Below are positions 10,218 to 19,610 of a DNA stretch of 55,565 nt, one piece after another. This stretch comes from Synechococcales cyanobacterium GL140_1_metabat_312 (GTDB taxonomy: Bacteria; Cyanobacteriota; Cyanobacteriia; Leptolyngbyales; Leptolyngbyaceae), in NCBI GenBank assembly GCA_025351345.1, contig JANXWB010000064.1, forward strand, positions 1 through 55,565, in the 5' to 3' direction. The position numbers and the translations under genes are program-made. How positions within the stretch are numbered: the first letter of the stretch is position 1; every line of letters starts with the position of its first letter. The notes beneath the pieces are model-generated. The model saw only the letters and a program-made list of their open reading frames with translations, made no database searches and was not told the DNA's origin.

Positions 10218-10546
10218 AGCTTCTGTTTGATCATAACTTGTCCCCTCGTCTTGTTCGTCTTCTTGCAGATCTATATCACGACTCCCAACATGTCTTTTTG
10301 TTAAGGATGGATCAGGAAGATGATCGTGTAATTTGGGATTATGCGCTACAGAACAAATATGCGATCGTGACTCGCGATTCAGATTACTCCGATCTCACTT
10401 TGCTTCGGGGGTTTCCACCCAAAGTTATCTGGATTCGCTGTGGCAATTGTTCAACTAAATACATTGAAAATATTTTTCGATTGAAGACGATCGAAATTCA
10501 AGAGTTTTTTCAAGAGCCATCACTCGGTATTTTGATTTTGTCCTAA
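10214..10546 (+). CDS. DUF5615 PIN-like (Mut7-C-like) protein
   Basis: A 110-residue protein with the DUF5615 pattern: MKLLFDHNLSPRLV with the first acidic residue D6, D-x2-I-W-x-Y-A in the middle, ATVTRDSDY-like IVTRDSDYSDL giving further catalytic acids, and PPKVIWIRCGN near the end. These acids match the PIN-type RNase active site, so it is the predicted toxin of the DUF433/DUF5615 pair. It overlaps the preceding gene by 4 bp. Nuclease activity is inferred from the family and not established for most members. Confidence 0.8.
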   Translation: MKLLFDHNLSPRLVRLLADLYHDSQHVFLLRMDQEDDRVIWDYALQNKYAIVTRDSDYSDLTLLRGFPPKVIWIRCGNCSTKYIENIFRLKTIEIQEFFQEPSLGILILS

Positions 10547-10654
10547 GCCCAGCCTTTTATGTCCCGACTATTTAATTTGGACAGTTTTTCTTGATTTTAC
10601 TGATCTAAATGACTCAATCTATTACCTCCAAAACAACTAATACTAAATAGCTAT

Positions 10655-11605
10655 TCATTTCCTGGATATCGATCGTAGGAATTCAAATGCTGATGCTCGA
10701 AATGACTTGGGTAAATGAGACAAGATTAATCCGGCCATTGCTTTACCTTCAGAACTCGATCGGCCTAAATGAACTAATTCCCGACCTCGATCGGTTTCTC
10801 CTTGTTCAATTAAACGTAATCCCAATAGCAATTGAGTTTCAGAAAAACGCGATCGACGAATAAACTCAATATTAATATCTTCAAATCGATAAGCATTCAA
10901 ATAGTTTAATTTATCAGTCAAGTAGGGAATTGCCCGATCGATCCCTTGTTGTTCAGCATGAAAACGGTACGCCATGAGCCGATCGCTTAAGTAGTATGCC
11001 GATCGACCCGACAGGGCAAATCGTACAAATAAATCATTGTCCTCGCAATTCTGCCAATCTTGTCGCATGTAATCTAGATCTTGTAATGCATCCGATCGCC
11101 ATAGCGTTGCGCCAATTTGTAAACTCTGAATCACAAAAACTTGATTTAGTAGATTCGGTAGTATTCCAGAGTTGAGTTTCGATCGGCCCCACTTTTCCGA
11201 ATTCGCCACACTCCACTCATGCTGAATTTTCCCCATCTCATCCATTACCCAGTGATCGCTCCCTACCAAACCCGCACTAGGATTCTCGTCTAACACCCGA
11301 CTCATCTTCGCCAAAAAATCTGGCATCAACCGATCGTCATCATCGAACTTGACAAAATATTTTCCTGTTGCTGCCTTATATCCCGATCGCATATTGTTAC
11401 TTTTTCCAATATTCTGCGGGTGTCGAATGTAGCGAATTCGGGGATCCTGAATTTTTTCCATCACCTCAGAGGTCTCGTCCCTTGACCCATCATCACAAAC
11501 AATCAACTCCCAATCCGATTCTCCCTGAGCTTGCACCGACGCGATCGCTTCCGACAAAAAATGGGCACGATTAAACGTAGGAATGCAAACGCTAATTTTC
11601 GGCAT
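10655..11605 (-). CDS. family 2 glycosyltransferase
   Basis: A GT-A fold sugar transferase of about 316 residues. MPKISVCIPTFNRAHFL begins the nucleotide-sugar-binding fold, IVCDDGSRDET follows, and the DxD metal site is seen as KFDDDDRL. No transmembrane helix is apparent, so it is probably cytosolic or peripheral. The frame begins two codons earlier (11611), but the second methionine fits better. It is divergent from a family 4 glycosyltransferase 57 bp away, suggesting a shared role in surface polysaccharide or glycolipid synthesis. The sugar and acceptor cannot be read from sequence. Confidence 0.85.
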   Translation of the reverse strand: MPKISVCIPTFNRAHFLSEAIASVQAQGESDWELIVCDDGSRDETSEVMEKIQDPRIRYIRHPQNIGKSNNMRSGYKAATGKYFVKFDDDDRLMPDFLAKMSRVLDENPSAGLVGSDHWVMDEMGKIQHEWSVANSEKWGRSKLNSGILPNLLNQVFVIQSLQIGATLWRSDALQDLDYMRQDWQNCEDNDLFVRFALSGRSAYYLSDRLMAYRFHAEQQGIDRAIPYLTDKLNYLNAYRFEDINIEFIRRSRFSETQLLLGLRLIEQGETDRGRELVHLGRSSSEGKAMAGLILSHLPKSFRASAFEFLRSISRK

Positions 11606-11668
11606 CACCAAATCTCCAAATAACTCCCGTTAGCATTCCCTATTCTAAATTCTAAATTCTTATCTCCA

Positions 11669-12874
11669 ATGCGCATTTTAATGTTGTCCGCCACCTTCCC
11701 CTACCCGCCCACCAACGGCGGCACTCAAGTTCGGACCTTTAACTTACTGAAATACTTACACCTGCGTCACGAAGTTACGATCGCAACTCTACGGAATGAT
11801 CACGTTACGCCTGCTGATGTTGCTGCTCTGGAACAATTTGCAACAGAGGTTATTGTTTTCGATCGACCTGCGGTTCCGAATTTAAATCTAATTTCAAAAT
11901 TCCAACGGAGTGCAGATTTTTTAATCACGGGAACTCCGCCCAGTGTACGATCGAGCTATTCTCCAGAACTTCAGAATTGGCTCGATCGAGTAGTAAAAGC
12001 TCAGAAATTTGATGTAATTACTTGCGAACATAGTGTTAATGAAAACTATCTGAATCCTAATTGGAAAAACTCACTGCGAACGGTTGTTAATGTTCATAGT
12101 TCTGTCTATGCAACGTGTAAAAATCAGCTTGAAACTAAAACCGCAGAGAACCCCTTACGCGATCGATTGAACCAACCTCTTTTGAAACGGTATGAACAAC
12201 GCTTTAGTCAGAAATTTAGCACCATTGTCGTAACCACCGATGACGATGCCCAGCAGTTCAAAACCTTCGCCCCTAACACCCCGATCGCCACCATTCCCAA
12301 TGGCGTAGACTTTGGTGACTTTCCCTATCGCAGCATTGATCCAAATAATCACGATTTGATTTTTATTGGCGCAATGGACAACTTAGCCAATATTGATGCA
12401 GCCCGTTTTTTAGCTCAGGAAATTTTCCCGCAGGTCCGATCGCATTATCCCGACTCAAAACTTATGTTAGTTGGATCTCGTCCAGTTTCTGAAGTCTTTG
12501 AACTGAATCAATTGCCCAATGTTGTGGTGACGGGAGCCGTGCCATCAATGGCGGACTATTTACACCGGGCTACTGTTTGCGTGATTCCGATGCGGACTGG
12601 GTTTGGAATCAAAAACAAGACCCTAGAAGCAATGGCCGCAGGTACGCCTGTAGTGGCTAGCGATCGGGGTTTAGAAGGGTTGACGTTGGACCCCGATCGT
12701 CCCTGTGCTTTGCGCGCCAACAATCCGGCTGAATATAGTGCGGCAATTCTGCAACTATTGGATAATATGGCCTTGAGAGAATCAATTTCTCATCATGCTA
12801 GAGCCTACATTGAGCGTGACTTTACTTGGGAACAAGCAGGTCGCCAGTATGAGAGTGCAATTTTGGGTGTTTGA
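11669..12874 (+). CDS. family 4 glycosyltransferase
   Basis: A 401-residue GT-B fold enzyme. The N-terminal acceptor domain starts MRILMLSATFPYPPTNGGTQVRTF, with the glycine-rich loop of the family. The C-terminal donor domain has IPNGVDFGDFPY, LIFIGAMD and GFGIKNKTLEAMAAGTPVVAS, containing the E-x7-E-like motif that binds the nucleotide sugar. It is likely to act on cell-surface glycans. It has its own start right after a short AT-rich spacer shared with the divergent family 2 transferase and may be followed by the next gene at 12932 in one transcript. Confidence 0.88.
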   Translation: MRILMLSATFPYPPTNGGTQVRTFNLLKYLHLRHEVTIATLRNDHVTPADVAALEQFATEVIVFDRPAVPNLNLISKFQRSADFLITGTPPSVRSSYSPELQNWLDRVVKAQKFDVITCEHSVNENYLNPNWKNSLRTVVNVHSSVYATCKNQLETKTAENPLRDRLNQPLLKRYEQRFSQKFSTIVVTTDDDAQQFKTFAPNTPIATIPNGVDFGDFPYRSIDPNNHDLIFIGAMDNLANIDAARFLAQEIFPQVRSHYPDSKLMLVGSRPVSEVFELNQLPNVVVTGAVPSMADYLHRATVCVIPMRTGFGIKNKTLEAMAAGTPVVASDRGLEGLTLDPDRPCALRANNPAEYSAAILQLLDNMALRESISHHARAYIERDFTWEQAGRQYESAILGV

Positions 12875-12886
12875 GTCTTTTTAGGG

Positions 12887-12914
12887 TGTCTAAGTCCGAT
12901 TGTCTAAGTCCGAT
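12887..12914. repeat. 14-bp tandem duplication
   Basis: TGTCTAAGTCCGAT occurs twice head to tail (12887-12900 and 12901-12914) in the 57-bp gap before the next gene. It looks like a simple slippage duplication and lies just upstream of a possible start region, so it also changes the leader spacing. Confidence 0.6.
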
Positions 12915-12931
12915 CGTCCTCCAATTCCACC

Positions 12932-14425
12932 ATGAAACGTTTTCCGCTTGCTGGTCCGGCTGTTAAACAGAGTTTAGTTAAACAAAGTCTAGTTAAACAA
13001 ATTTTAAGTCATGTATTGCCGATCGTTGCCCTATTTGGGGTGGGTGGGTTGGTGGTCGGAACGGGGTCGGTGGGATTGCAGTTTATTTTGGAACCCAAGT
13101 CAGTGGCGTGGCTAAATGACTATTTACCGGAAACACTTCAAATTCCACTAGCGGATTGGGATCGACCTCACACCTTAGAGGAGATTAAACAAAACTTAAC
13201 TAAAGGCGATTTGACCCTAGGTGAATTCATTGATTTGCCCAATGGCGATCGGATTACGACCATTTCCCAGCCGCGCTATAACTGCGTCAACCGCTGCGAT
13301 CGAATCACAGAACTTCGGGTCTATCGCAAGGCCAAAGCTTACGGACCGAAAAAGAACCAAACCCACTATCGGATGGTGGCCCAAGTTGCCGTTCCTAGCG
13401 CGAACGATCGGGTGATTCTGGACTCATTGCAAGCGGGGAATTCCAACAGTGTGGAAGTCGAGGAAGATTTGCCCTTAGAAACGTTCGATCGGTTGGATGC
13501 GCCAAATCCAAAGAGTGGGAGTTGGTTTAATCTCACCGGAAAACGATCTCAAGGCGAAAGCAATGTCACTTACGGTCAGCTTTTTCACTACGATGAATCT
13601 CGAACAAAATTGACAGCGCTGATTCAATGGGCTAGCCCTGCCGAAACTGACCCGATTGTTTGGCGATCGCTTACCAATAATGATTCTCCAAAATTGCTGA
13701 TTAATCAAAGTATTGGTCTTGAACCTCGATTCCTAGCCTACAGCCTGACAAAATCAACGGCGACTCCAGAGTTATCGTTAATTTCGATCGCTCAACCTGC
13801 TCTCAATACAATGGAGTTTGAGCAGGCGATCGATTTGGCTAAAGCTGGATTGTGGTCACTCGCTGCCGATCGCTTAAAGACCTTGAAACCCAAAAATGAA
13901 GAGTGGCCTACTGCGGCTCAGTTGCAATTTAATTTTATTCTGTATCATGCAAAGATGGCCAAGCTTCAAACCCAGGAAAATTGGACTAATGCCACGCAGC
14001 AAGTGTTAGCTCAGGTATTGGATGGTCAATGGAAGGCGGCGATCGATCCCTTTGAAAAAGATCCGACCTCCCGGAATGAAATGCGTGAAGGCATTGCTCT
14101 AGAAGCACCGCGTTTGTGGAAACGAATTACTGCTGCCCTTAAAGATGATCCTAGTAATCCTTACTTGCAAGCTTGGGCGGCCCGCGTCACGGTCGATCGC
14201 GATGGAAAATCAAAGGCGATCGCTTGGGTTAATCAACAAGCGAGTAGCAGCGATCGCACCACGGCCCTGAAGCTCCTCGCACCTGAACTCATCCCCAAAG
14301 CCCCCACAGCAAAGCAAGTCCCTCAAAAAATAGAAGTAGGTGCGATCGAGTCCCTACAATCTCCGACTCGTTTTAATCAGCAACCTGCGCTACCCATTAC
14401 TAGGCCAAATCAAATTCCTAATTGA
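12932..14425 (+). CDS. membrane-anchored protein of unknown function
   Basis: A 497-residue protein I do not recognise. A basic N-terminus precedes one hydrophobic helix (about 25-50, LPIVALFGVGGLVVGTGSVG), so it probably sits in the inner membrane with the bulk outside the cytosol or in the thylakoid lumen side. Before the helix the motif SLVKQ is repeated (QSLVKQSLVKQILS), encoded by near-identical 15-bp units, a small in-frame duplication. The large domain has no catalytic signature that I can see. The C-terminal half is alpha-helical, possibly repeat-like, and the end is proline-rich. It follows the glycosyltransferase on the same strand. Confidence 0.6.
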   Translation: MKRFPLAGPAVKQSLVKQSLVKQILSHVLPIVALFGVGGLVVGTGSVGLQFILEPKSVAWLNDYLPETLQIPLADWDRPHTLEEIKQNLTKGDLTLGEFIDLPNGDRITTISQPRYNCVNRCDRITELRVYRKAKAYGPKKNQTHYRMVAQVAVPSANDRVILDSLQAGNSNSVEVEEDLPLETFDRLDAPNPKSGSWFNLTGKRSQGESNVTYGQLFHYDESRTKLTALIQWASPAETDPIVWRSLTNNDSPKLLINQSIGLEPRFLAYSLTKSTATPELSLISIAQPALNTMEFEQAIDLAKAGLWSLAADRLKTLKPKNEEWPTAAQLQFNFILYHAKMAKLQTQENWTNATQQVLAQVLDGQWKAAIDPFEKDPTSRNEMREGIALEAPRLWKRITAALKDDPSNPYLQAWAARVTVDRDGKSKAIAWVNQQASSSDRTTALKLLAPELIPKAPTAKQVPQKIEVGAIESLQSPTRFNQQPALPITRPNQIPN

Positions 14426-14543
14426 ATTTATTCTCAACAATCTAAGCATTTATTGACCTCTAATCTCATTAATAGTGTACACTAATTTTTGCTCTTATTT
14501 AATTTAAGTGAGAATGAGAGTTATTCTATCTTGTGGTTTGAGG

Positions 14544-16127
14544 ATGTTTTTGATGAATCGCTTCTTGTTGTTGTCTACGATCGGCTTAGCTACTCTTGCG
14601 GCTAGTTTTGCTGTTGCGCCTCGGGTCCAAGCGGAAACGACGGACGAAATGGGGTTTGCAACGCTTGAGTCTTCGCCTGAAATGTCGGCTGTCACTTCTG
14701 TGTCACAACTCAGCGATGTCAAACCGACCGATTGGGCCTTCCAAGCGTTGCAGTCTTTAGTCGAGCGCTATGGTTGTATCGCGGGCTATCCCGACAAGAC
14801 CTATCGTGGCAATCGCGCCATGACTCGCTATGAGTTTGCGGCGGGGTTGAATGCTTGTATGGATCGGGTCAATGATTTGATTGCGGCTTCCACGGCTGAC
14901 ATGGCTAAAAAAGAAGATTTGGCAACTCTGCGTAAGCTTCAAGAGCAATTTTCTGCTGAACTTGCAACGCTTCGGGGTCGTGTTGATGCGCTAGAAACCA
15001 AAACAGCTTTACTTGAAAAGCAACAATTCTCCACAACCAGCAAACTCAACGGTGAAGTTATCATTGGTTTGGCAGGCGTTGCGACAGGCCGAATTTCTGG
15101 TTCTGACATCAGTCGCAATACTGTAATGGGCTATCGTGCCCGTCTGAATATTGACACCAGTTTCACGGGCGAAGATCTCCTACGTACCCGAATCCAAGCG
15201 GGAAATTCTGACTTCACGAATGCAGCGACAGGCATTTCTGAAGGGTCTCTTCGGACGGCGGCGAATAGCAGATCTGGAGCGTCGATCGATGCTCTTCTCT
15301 ATCAATTCCCCTTGGGTAAAACTACAACCATCACCCTCGAAGCCAATGCAGGTGCGATCGATGACTTTACCGATACCCTCAACCCTTACTTAGATGGCGA
15401 TGGCGGCAGTGGTGCATTGTCCCACTTTGGAACCCACAACCCAATCTACTACCTGATCGGTGGCACCGGAATTGGTGTTAAGCATAACTTCGGTGAGAAA
15501 CTCGAACTGAGCGCGGGCTGTTTGGCGGGCAGCAGTACCAATAGTGCCGCTAGTCCAACTGCTGGAAGTGGGTTGTTCAACGGACCCTACGGAATCATAG
15601 GACAAGTGACTTTTAAGCCCAGCTCTCGTCTTAAAGTCGGGGTTACTTATGTCAATTCCTATAATACGGACTTCGCGAGTGCCGGGAGTCCCACCGGAAG
15701 CACCCTGGCCAACCCCTTCACCGCCGGACTCGGCAACACCTCAAGCAACTCCGTCGGACTCGGTGCATCCTTCCAAGTTAGTAATGGTTTGGTTGTCAAT
15801 GTAAATGCGGATTACACTCGCACAAACGTAATCACCGTAGGCGATCTAGATATTTGGAATTGGAGTGTTGGGTTAGCATTGCCTGACTTTGGCAAAAAGG
15901 GCAATATTGCGGGTCTGATTGTGGGTATGGAACCCAAAGTGACGACTGCGACGGGCGGGTTGCTCGCAGATAATGCGACTTCGATTCACCTTGAAGGCTT
16001 TTACCAGTACCGCGTCAATGACAATATTTCCATTACGCCCGGACTCATTTGGTTGACGGCTCCTGACCATAACTCGGCTAATACTGGTGCAATTATCGGC
16101 GCTATCCGAAGTAAGTTCACGTTCTAG
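14544..16127 (+). CDS. SLH-domain OprB-type porin
   Basis: An outer-membrane porin of the cyanobacterial SLH/OprB family (often called iron uptake porin or SomA-like). A signal peptide MNRFLLLSTIGLATLAASFA... ends at about VQA. It is followed by an S-layer homology domain (LSDVKPTDWAFQALQSLVER, then GCIAGYPD and RAMTRYEFAAGL) that binds peptidoglycan-linked polymer, a coiled-coil segment, and a beta-barrel of about 380 residues that ends with phenylalanine, as outer-membrane barrels do. The frame opens at GTG 14508, but ATG 14544 or 14553 places the signal peptide correctly. A hairpin with a T-rich tail lies just downstream. Confidence 0.85.
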   Translation: MFLMNRFLLLSTIGLATLAASFAVAPRVQAETTDEMGFATLESSPEMSAVTSVSQLSDVKPTDWAFQALQSLVERYGCIAGYPDKTYRGNRAMTRYEFAAGLNACMDRVNDLIAASTADMAKKEDLATLRKLQEQFSAELATLRGRVDALETKTALLEKQQFSTTSKLNGEVIIGLAGVATGRISGSDISRNTVMGYRARLNIDTSFTGEDLLRTRIQAGNSDFTNAATGISEGSLRTAANSRSGASIDALLYQFPLGKTTTITLEANAGAIDDFTDTLNPYLDGDGGSGALSHFGTHNPIYYLIGGTGIGVKHNFGEKLELSAGCLAGSSTNSAASPTAGSGLFNGPYGIIGQVTFKPSSRLKVGVTYVNSYNTDFASAGSPTGSTLANPFTAGLGNTSSNSVGLGASFQVSNGLVVNVNADYTRTNVITVGDLDIWNWSVGLALPDFGKKGNIAGLIVGMEPKVTTATGGLLADNATSIHLEGFYQYRVNDNISITPGLIWLTAPDHNSANTGAIIGAIRSKFTF

Positions 16128-16155
16128 TTGCTTAAATGTGAATTAAATGAATTAT

Positions 16156-16205
16156 CGATCGCCTTTAACCCAGTTTTTGATTGGAGTTCAGGGCGATCGT
16201 TTGTT
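16156..16205 (+). terminator. hairpin after porin gene
   Basis: CGATCGCC at 16156-16163 pairs with GGCGATCG at 16192-16199 and is followed by TTTGTTTT. It fits an intrinsic terminator for the porin gene 28 bp upstream. The stem also forms a HIP1-type palindrome, so chance pairing is possible. Confidence 0.5.
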
Positions 16206-16281
16206 TTAAGTACAAATCATAAAGCGAAGACTGCGAGGTGGCTGCTTCAATCGTTTCAGCAATGTGTTTTGAATGGTCCAT
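16165..16281 (-). CDS. small ORF, 38 residues (doubtful)
   Basis: An ATG-initiated reading frame in the porin-gap2 spacer, encoding MDHSKHIAETIEAATSQSSL and 18 further residues. Composition is protein-like with one amphipathic helix, but there is no clear ribosome site, and its 3' end lies inside the porin terminator hairpin on the other strand. It could be the remnant of a larger gene or chance. No family was recognised. Confidence 0.2.
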   Translation of the reverse strand: MDHSKHIAETIEAATSQSSLYDLYLKQTIALNSNQKLG

Positions 16282-16338
16282 AGTCTGTGAATTTCAGGTA
16301 AAAGTTCGAGCAGACGCTCTTTTAAAAGACATTTAAAA

Positions 16339-16366
16339 CGGTAAGAAACCAATTGGCTTCTTACCG
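16339..16366 (-). terminator. terminator of gap2
   Basis: CGGTAAGAA and TTCTTACCG form a 9-bp stem around a short self-complementary loop. On the minus strand it is followed by TTTTAAAT. It lies 37 bp after the gap2 stop and fits a Rho-independent terminator. Confidence 0.7.
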
Positions 16367-16402
16367 CTCTTCTAGAATGTAAATTAAGTAATTTCTAAAA
16401 AA

Positions 16403-17413
16403 CTATTTCCATTTACGAGCAACAATCTCAGCCAAATCTACAACCCGTTGGCTATAGCCCCACTCATTGTCATACCAAGCGACAATCTTAATCATGTCAC
16501 CGCCCATTGCCATGGTTAATGCCGCGTCAATAATAGACGATTCATCGGTTCCAGCATGGTCAGACGAAACCAGGGGTTCTTCGCAGAACTTAATAATGCC
16601 CTTCATTGATCCTTCAGACGCTGCCTTCAGGACACTGTTCACTTCCTCTGCGATCGTCGTTTTTGCCACGTTCGCAACTAAGTCCACAACGGAAACGTTA
16701 GGAGTCGGTACCCGCAATGCGATTCCGTTCAACTTACCCACCATGGGAGGATACACAAGAGCAACCGCCTTAGCCGCACCTGTTGAAGTTGGAACAATAT
16801 TGACCGCAGCAGCACGGGCACGACGTAAATCGCGGTGGCTAGAGTCAAGAATTCGTTGATCACCCGTATAGCTATGAGTGGTGGTCATCATCCCTTTGAC
16901 GATGCCAAAGTGCTGGTCAATCACTTTAACAATAGGAGCCAAACAGTTGGTGGTACAACTAGCATTACTTATAATAAAACAACGATCGGGATCGTAGTCT
17001 TCATCATTCACACCCACCACAAAGGTCCCATCATCTCCCTTACCTGGAGCGGTGATTAGAACGCGTTTAGCACCCGCCTTGATATGCTTCATCGCCCCTT
17101 CTTTGGTGATGAAAATACCTGTCGATTCAATCACTAAGTCAATGTCCCACTCTTTCCAGGGCAAGTTCTCAGGGTTGCGATCGGAGCAGCACTTAATAAC
17201 ATTTCCGTTGATGGTGATGGTGTTATCATCCGCACTCACCTCACCTTGGAAGCGACCCATCGTGGAGTCGTAGCGGAACATGTGTGCGTTACTCCGGGGA
17301 TCGGATGTGACATTGAGTGCCACTACCTTAAAAGCACTGTCCGAGCGCCCAGCCCAACAGCGTAAAAAGCTACGTCCAATACGTCCAAAGCCGTTTATCG
17401 CGACTCTAATCAC
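16403..17413 (-). CDS. gap2: type I glyceraldehyde-3-phosphate dehydrogenase, photosynthetic type
   Basis: A 336-residue GAPDH interconverting glyceraldehyde-3-phosphate and 1,3-bisphosphoglycerate. The Rossmann start is [18 protein letters not shown], the catalytic cysteine is C153 in NASCTTNC, and the C-terminal [11 protein letters not shown] is intact. The residues after the second strand ([13 protein letters not shown]) match the cyanobacterial Gap2 type, which uses NADPH in the Calvin cycle as well as NADH, and not the glycolytic Gap1 type. It is divergent from murC with a 601-bp shared upstream region and has its own terminator. Confidence 0.92.
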   Translation of the reverse strand: MIRVAINGFGRIGRSFLRCWAGRSDSAFKVVALNVTSDPRSNAHMFRYDSTMGRFQGEVSADDNTITINGNVIKCCSDRNPENLPWKEWDIDLVIESTGIFITKEGAMKHIKAGAKRVLITAPGKGDDGTFVVGVNDEDYDPDRCFIISNASCTTNCLAPIVKVIDQHFGIVKGMMTTTHSYTGDQRILDSSHRDLRRARAAAVNIVPTSTGAAKAVALVYPPMVGKLNGIALRVPTPNVSVVDLVANVAKTTIAEEVNSVLKAASEGSMKGIIKFCEEPLVSSDHAGTDESSIIDAALTMAMGGDMIKIVAWYDNEWGYSQRVVDLAEIVARKWK

Positions 17414-18014
17414 AGTGTCTTGCCCTCTGTTAGTAATTACCGATTGACGCAGCCATCATATCCTAAAAGGCGACCACATTCGCAAGCTCCGATCTAGGCC
17501 CATCCAATACTCAAGCTTGATCCTTCCAAGCATCAACATGAGACTTAGCTCAAGAGGGAAACCCCGATAAGTTTAAATAATTCCTAGAAATTATTCTATT
17601 TTATTGATATTGAGCGTCTAAACTCGATATCTATGTAGTGTTTTGAACCAAATCTGGATCCGTAGTTAATGTCTGGAAGCTACCTTAAGCAATGCGATTA
17701 AATATCTCTAATTCATCCCCAATCCATAGCTTGTCAAAGCATTCCTGCATAACAGTTTTTCAAGGGTTTCAACCCGATTTTTGAATAGCTCTGATGCCTC
17801 TTGATGCTACTATCCAGATTGTCATCATGTGCTCTATTCATCAACGGTTGCCCTAGTCTAGGTTTAAGGATTTAGTGAGGTAAGGCACCGTTTATCGGCT
17901 TTTTTTAGATTAACTTGAGCCTGCGAGAGATTCGGTGTAAATTAAGTCGCATAAAACCGATCGTTGATTATGATACGCAGAATACGGCTACGACTTTGGT
18001 GTGTGTGAGGATAA
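17414..18014. other. 601-bp divergent spacer between gap2 and murC
   Basis: No gene or RNA family was recognised. The region must hold the promoters of both gap2 and murC. An AT-rich stretch near 17570-17620 and a T-run at 17901-17907 were the only notable features. The length is unusually large for two housekeeping genes, so a long leader or an unrecognised small RNA is possible. Confidence 0.4.
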
Positions 18015-19445
18015 ATGATGCTGAATTCGATCGATTTCAGCGGACGACCATTCCACTTTCTAGGTATTGGCGGCATTGGCATGTCGGCGATCGCTCATAT
18101 TTTGGCGTATCGTAAGTTACCTGTTTCTGGTTCGGATCTGAAGCTAAGTCACATTACGGATCGCTTAACGGCGAAGGGAGTGCATATTTTCTCGTCCCAA
18201 GACGCGGAGAATCTTTCTTATTTTCACGATCGACAACTGCCCCAAGTGGTTTGTTCGACTGCCATTACTACCCAGAATCCTGAATACGCCGCCGCACTCC
18301 AACTCGGATGCCCTATTTTTCATCGGTCCGATGTTCTAGCTGGTTTGATTGCTGAATATAAGGGAATTTCGATCGCTGGAACCCATGGAAAAACTACAAC
18401 CAGCGGACTTGTTGGCTATTTGCTACTCAAAGCAGGTCTCGATCCGACTGTGATTGTCGGGGGGGAGATGTCGGCTTGGCAAGGCAATGCAAGAGCAGGC
18501 AATGGGCCTTATCTAGTGGCAGAAGCTGACGAATCGGATGGATCACTTGTCAAGTTTAATTCTTATATCGGTGTCTTGACTAATATTGAACATGATCACC
18601 CTGATCACTATAAAGATCTGGCTCAAGTGGTTGATGTGTTTCAAAAATTTGTCAGTCGGAGCGAAATCATTATTGGCTGCATTGATTGTCCAGTTATTCG
18701 GGATCAAATTCGTCCAGCTATTAGCTACAGCATCGATAGATCCCTAGGTGCCACCTATAGTGTTGATGAAGTTTCCTACACGGCGAACGGCACCCATGCC
18801 AAACTTTGGGAAAAAAATGAATGCCTCGGCTCGATTCATGTTTCTCTTTTGGGATCGCACAATCTAAGTAATGCACTAGCAGCGATCGCAGTAGCCCGTC
18901 ATTTGGGGGCGAATTTTGCATCAATTCAGGAGGGGCTGTCTAGTTTTGGAGGTGCGAAACGACGTTTTGAAGTGCGCGGGGAAGCGAATGGGATTCGATT
19001 TGTAGATGACTATGCCCATCACCCCAGTGAACTTCAAGTCACCTTGGCTGCCGCTCGACTTCAAGCGGGCGATCGTAGCGCTCCCAATCATCGAATTGTT
19101 GCATTTTTTCAGCCTCATCGATATAGCCGAACGTTGACCTTTTTGCCGGAATTTGCCAAATCATTTGCGAATGCAGATGTAGTTATAATTACCGACATTT
19201 ACAGCGCAGGAGAGGAAAATACAGATAATGTCACAGGGCAGCATCTCGCTGATCTGATTTCCCGATCCCAGGCTAACGTATACTACCGTCCCACATTGGA
19301 TGCGGTAAAGGCGTTCTTGCCTGAAGTCTTGCGTCCTGGTGATATTGCCATTTTTCTCGGTGCTGGCAACTTAAACCAAATTATTCCGGATGCCCTCGCG
19401 TTTTTTCAGGAATATGGATTGAAACAAGTTCTTGCTGAAGCCTAA
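18015..19445 (+). CDS. murC: UDP-N-acetylmuramate--L-alanine ligase
   Basis: MurC adds L-alanine to UDP-MurNAc with ATP hydrolysis, the first peptide step of peptidoglycan synthesis in the cytosol. The 476-residue protein shows the UDP-binding GIGGIGMSAIAHIL at the start, the ATP loop GTHGKTTTSGL, central EADESDGS and NIEHDHPDHY, and the C-terminal DDYAHHPSE. The start is ATG 18015 or the adjacent ATG 18018. murB follows 126 bp later on the same strand, as is common in cyanobacteria. Confidence 0.95.
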   Translation: MMLNSIDFSGRPFHFLGIGGIGMSAIAHILAYRKLPVSGSDLKLSHITDRLTAKGVHIFSSQDAENLSYFHDRQLPQVVCSTAITTQNPEYAAALQLGCPIFHRSDVLAGLIAEYKGISIAGTHGKTTTSGLVGYLLLKAGLDPTVIVGGEMSAWQGNARAGNGPYLVAEADESDGSLVKFNSYIGVLTNIEHDHPDHYKDLAQVVDVFQKFVSRSEIIIGCIDCPVIRDQIRPAISYSIDRSLGATYSVDEVSYTANGTHAKLWEKNECLGSIHVSLLGSHNLSNALAAIAVARHLGANFASIQEGLSSFGGAKRRFEVRGEANGIRFVDDYAHHPSELQVTLAAARLQAGDRSAPNHRIVAFFQPHRYSRTLTFLPEFAKSFANADVVIITDIYSAGEENTDNVTGQHLADLISRSQANVYYRPTLDAVKAFLPEVLRPGDIAIFLGAGNLNQIIPDALAFFQEYGLKQVLAEA

Positions 19446-19610
19446 TTCAGCCCATTTCGAGATGAATGTATTGAATTTAATGAGCGGAGGAGAAAATTGC
19501 AATTGATATTCCTTATTGCTAACCGGAAATATTCGATTTCAACACATTCTTAGTTTTAACTAGTTTCAACCTTGTTTGGAATTCTTCACTGCCCACCCTG
19601 TATTTCTACA

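Noticed and set aside
17414-18014. tRNA, 6S or other structured RNA gene in the gap2-murC spacer
   Set aside because: No T-loop, conserved stem or known signature was found by eye; an unrecognised RNA cannot be excluded.
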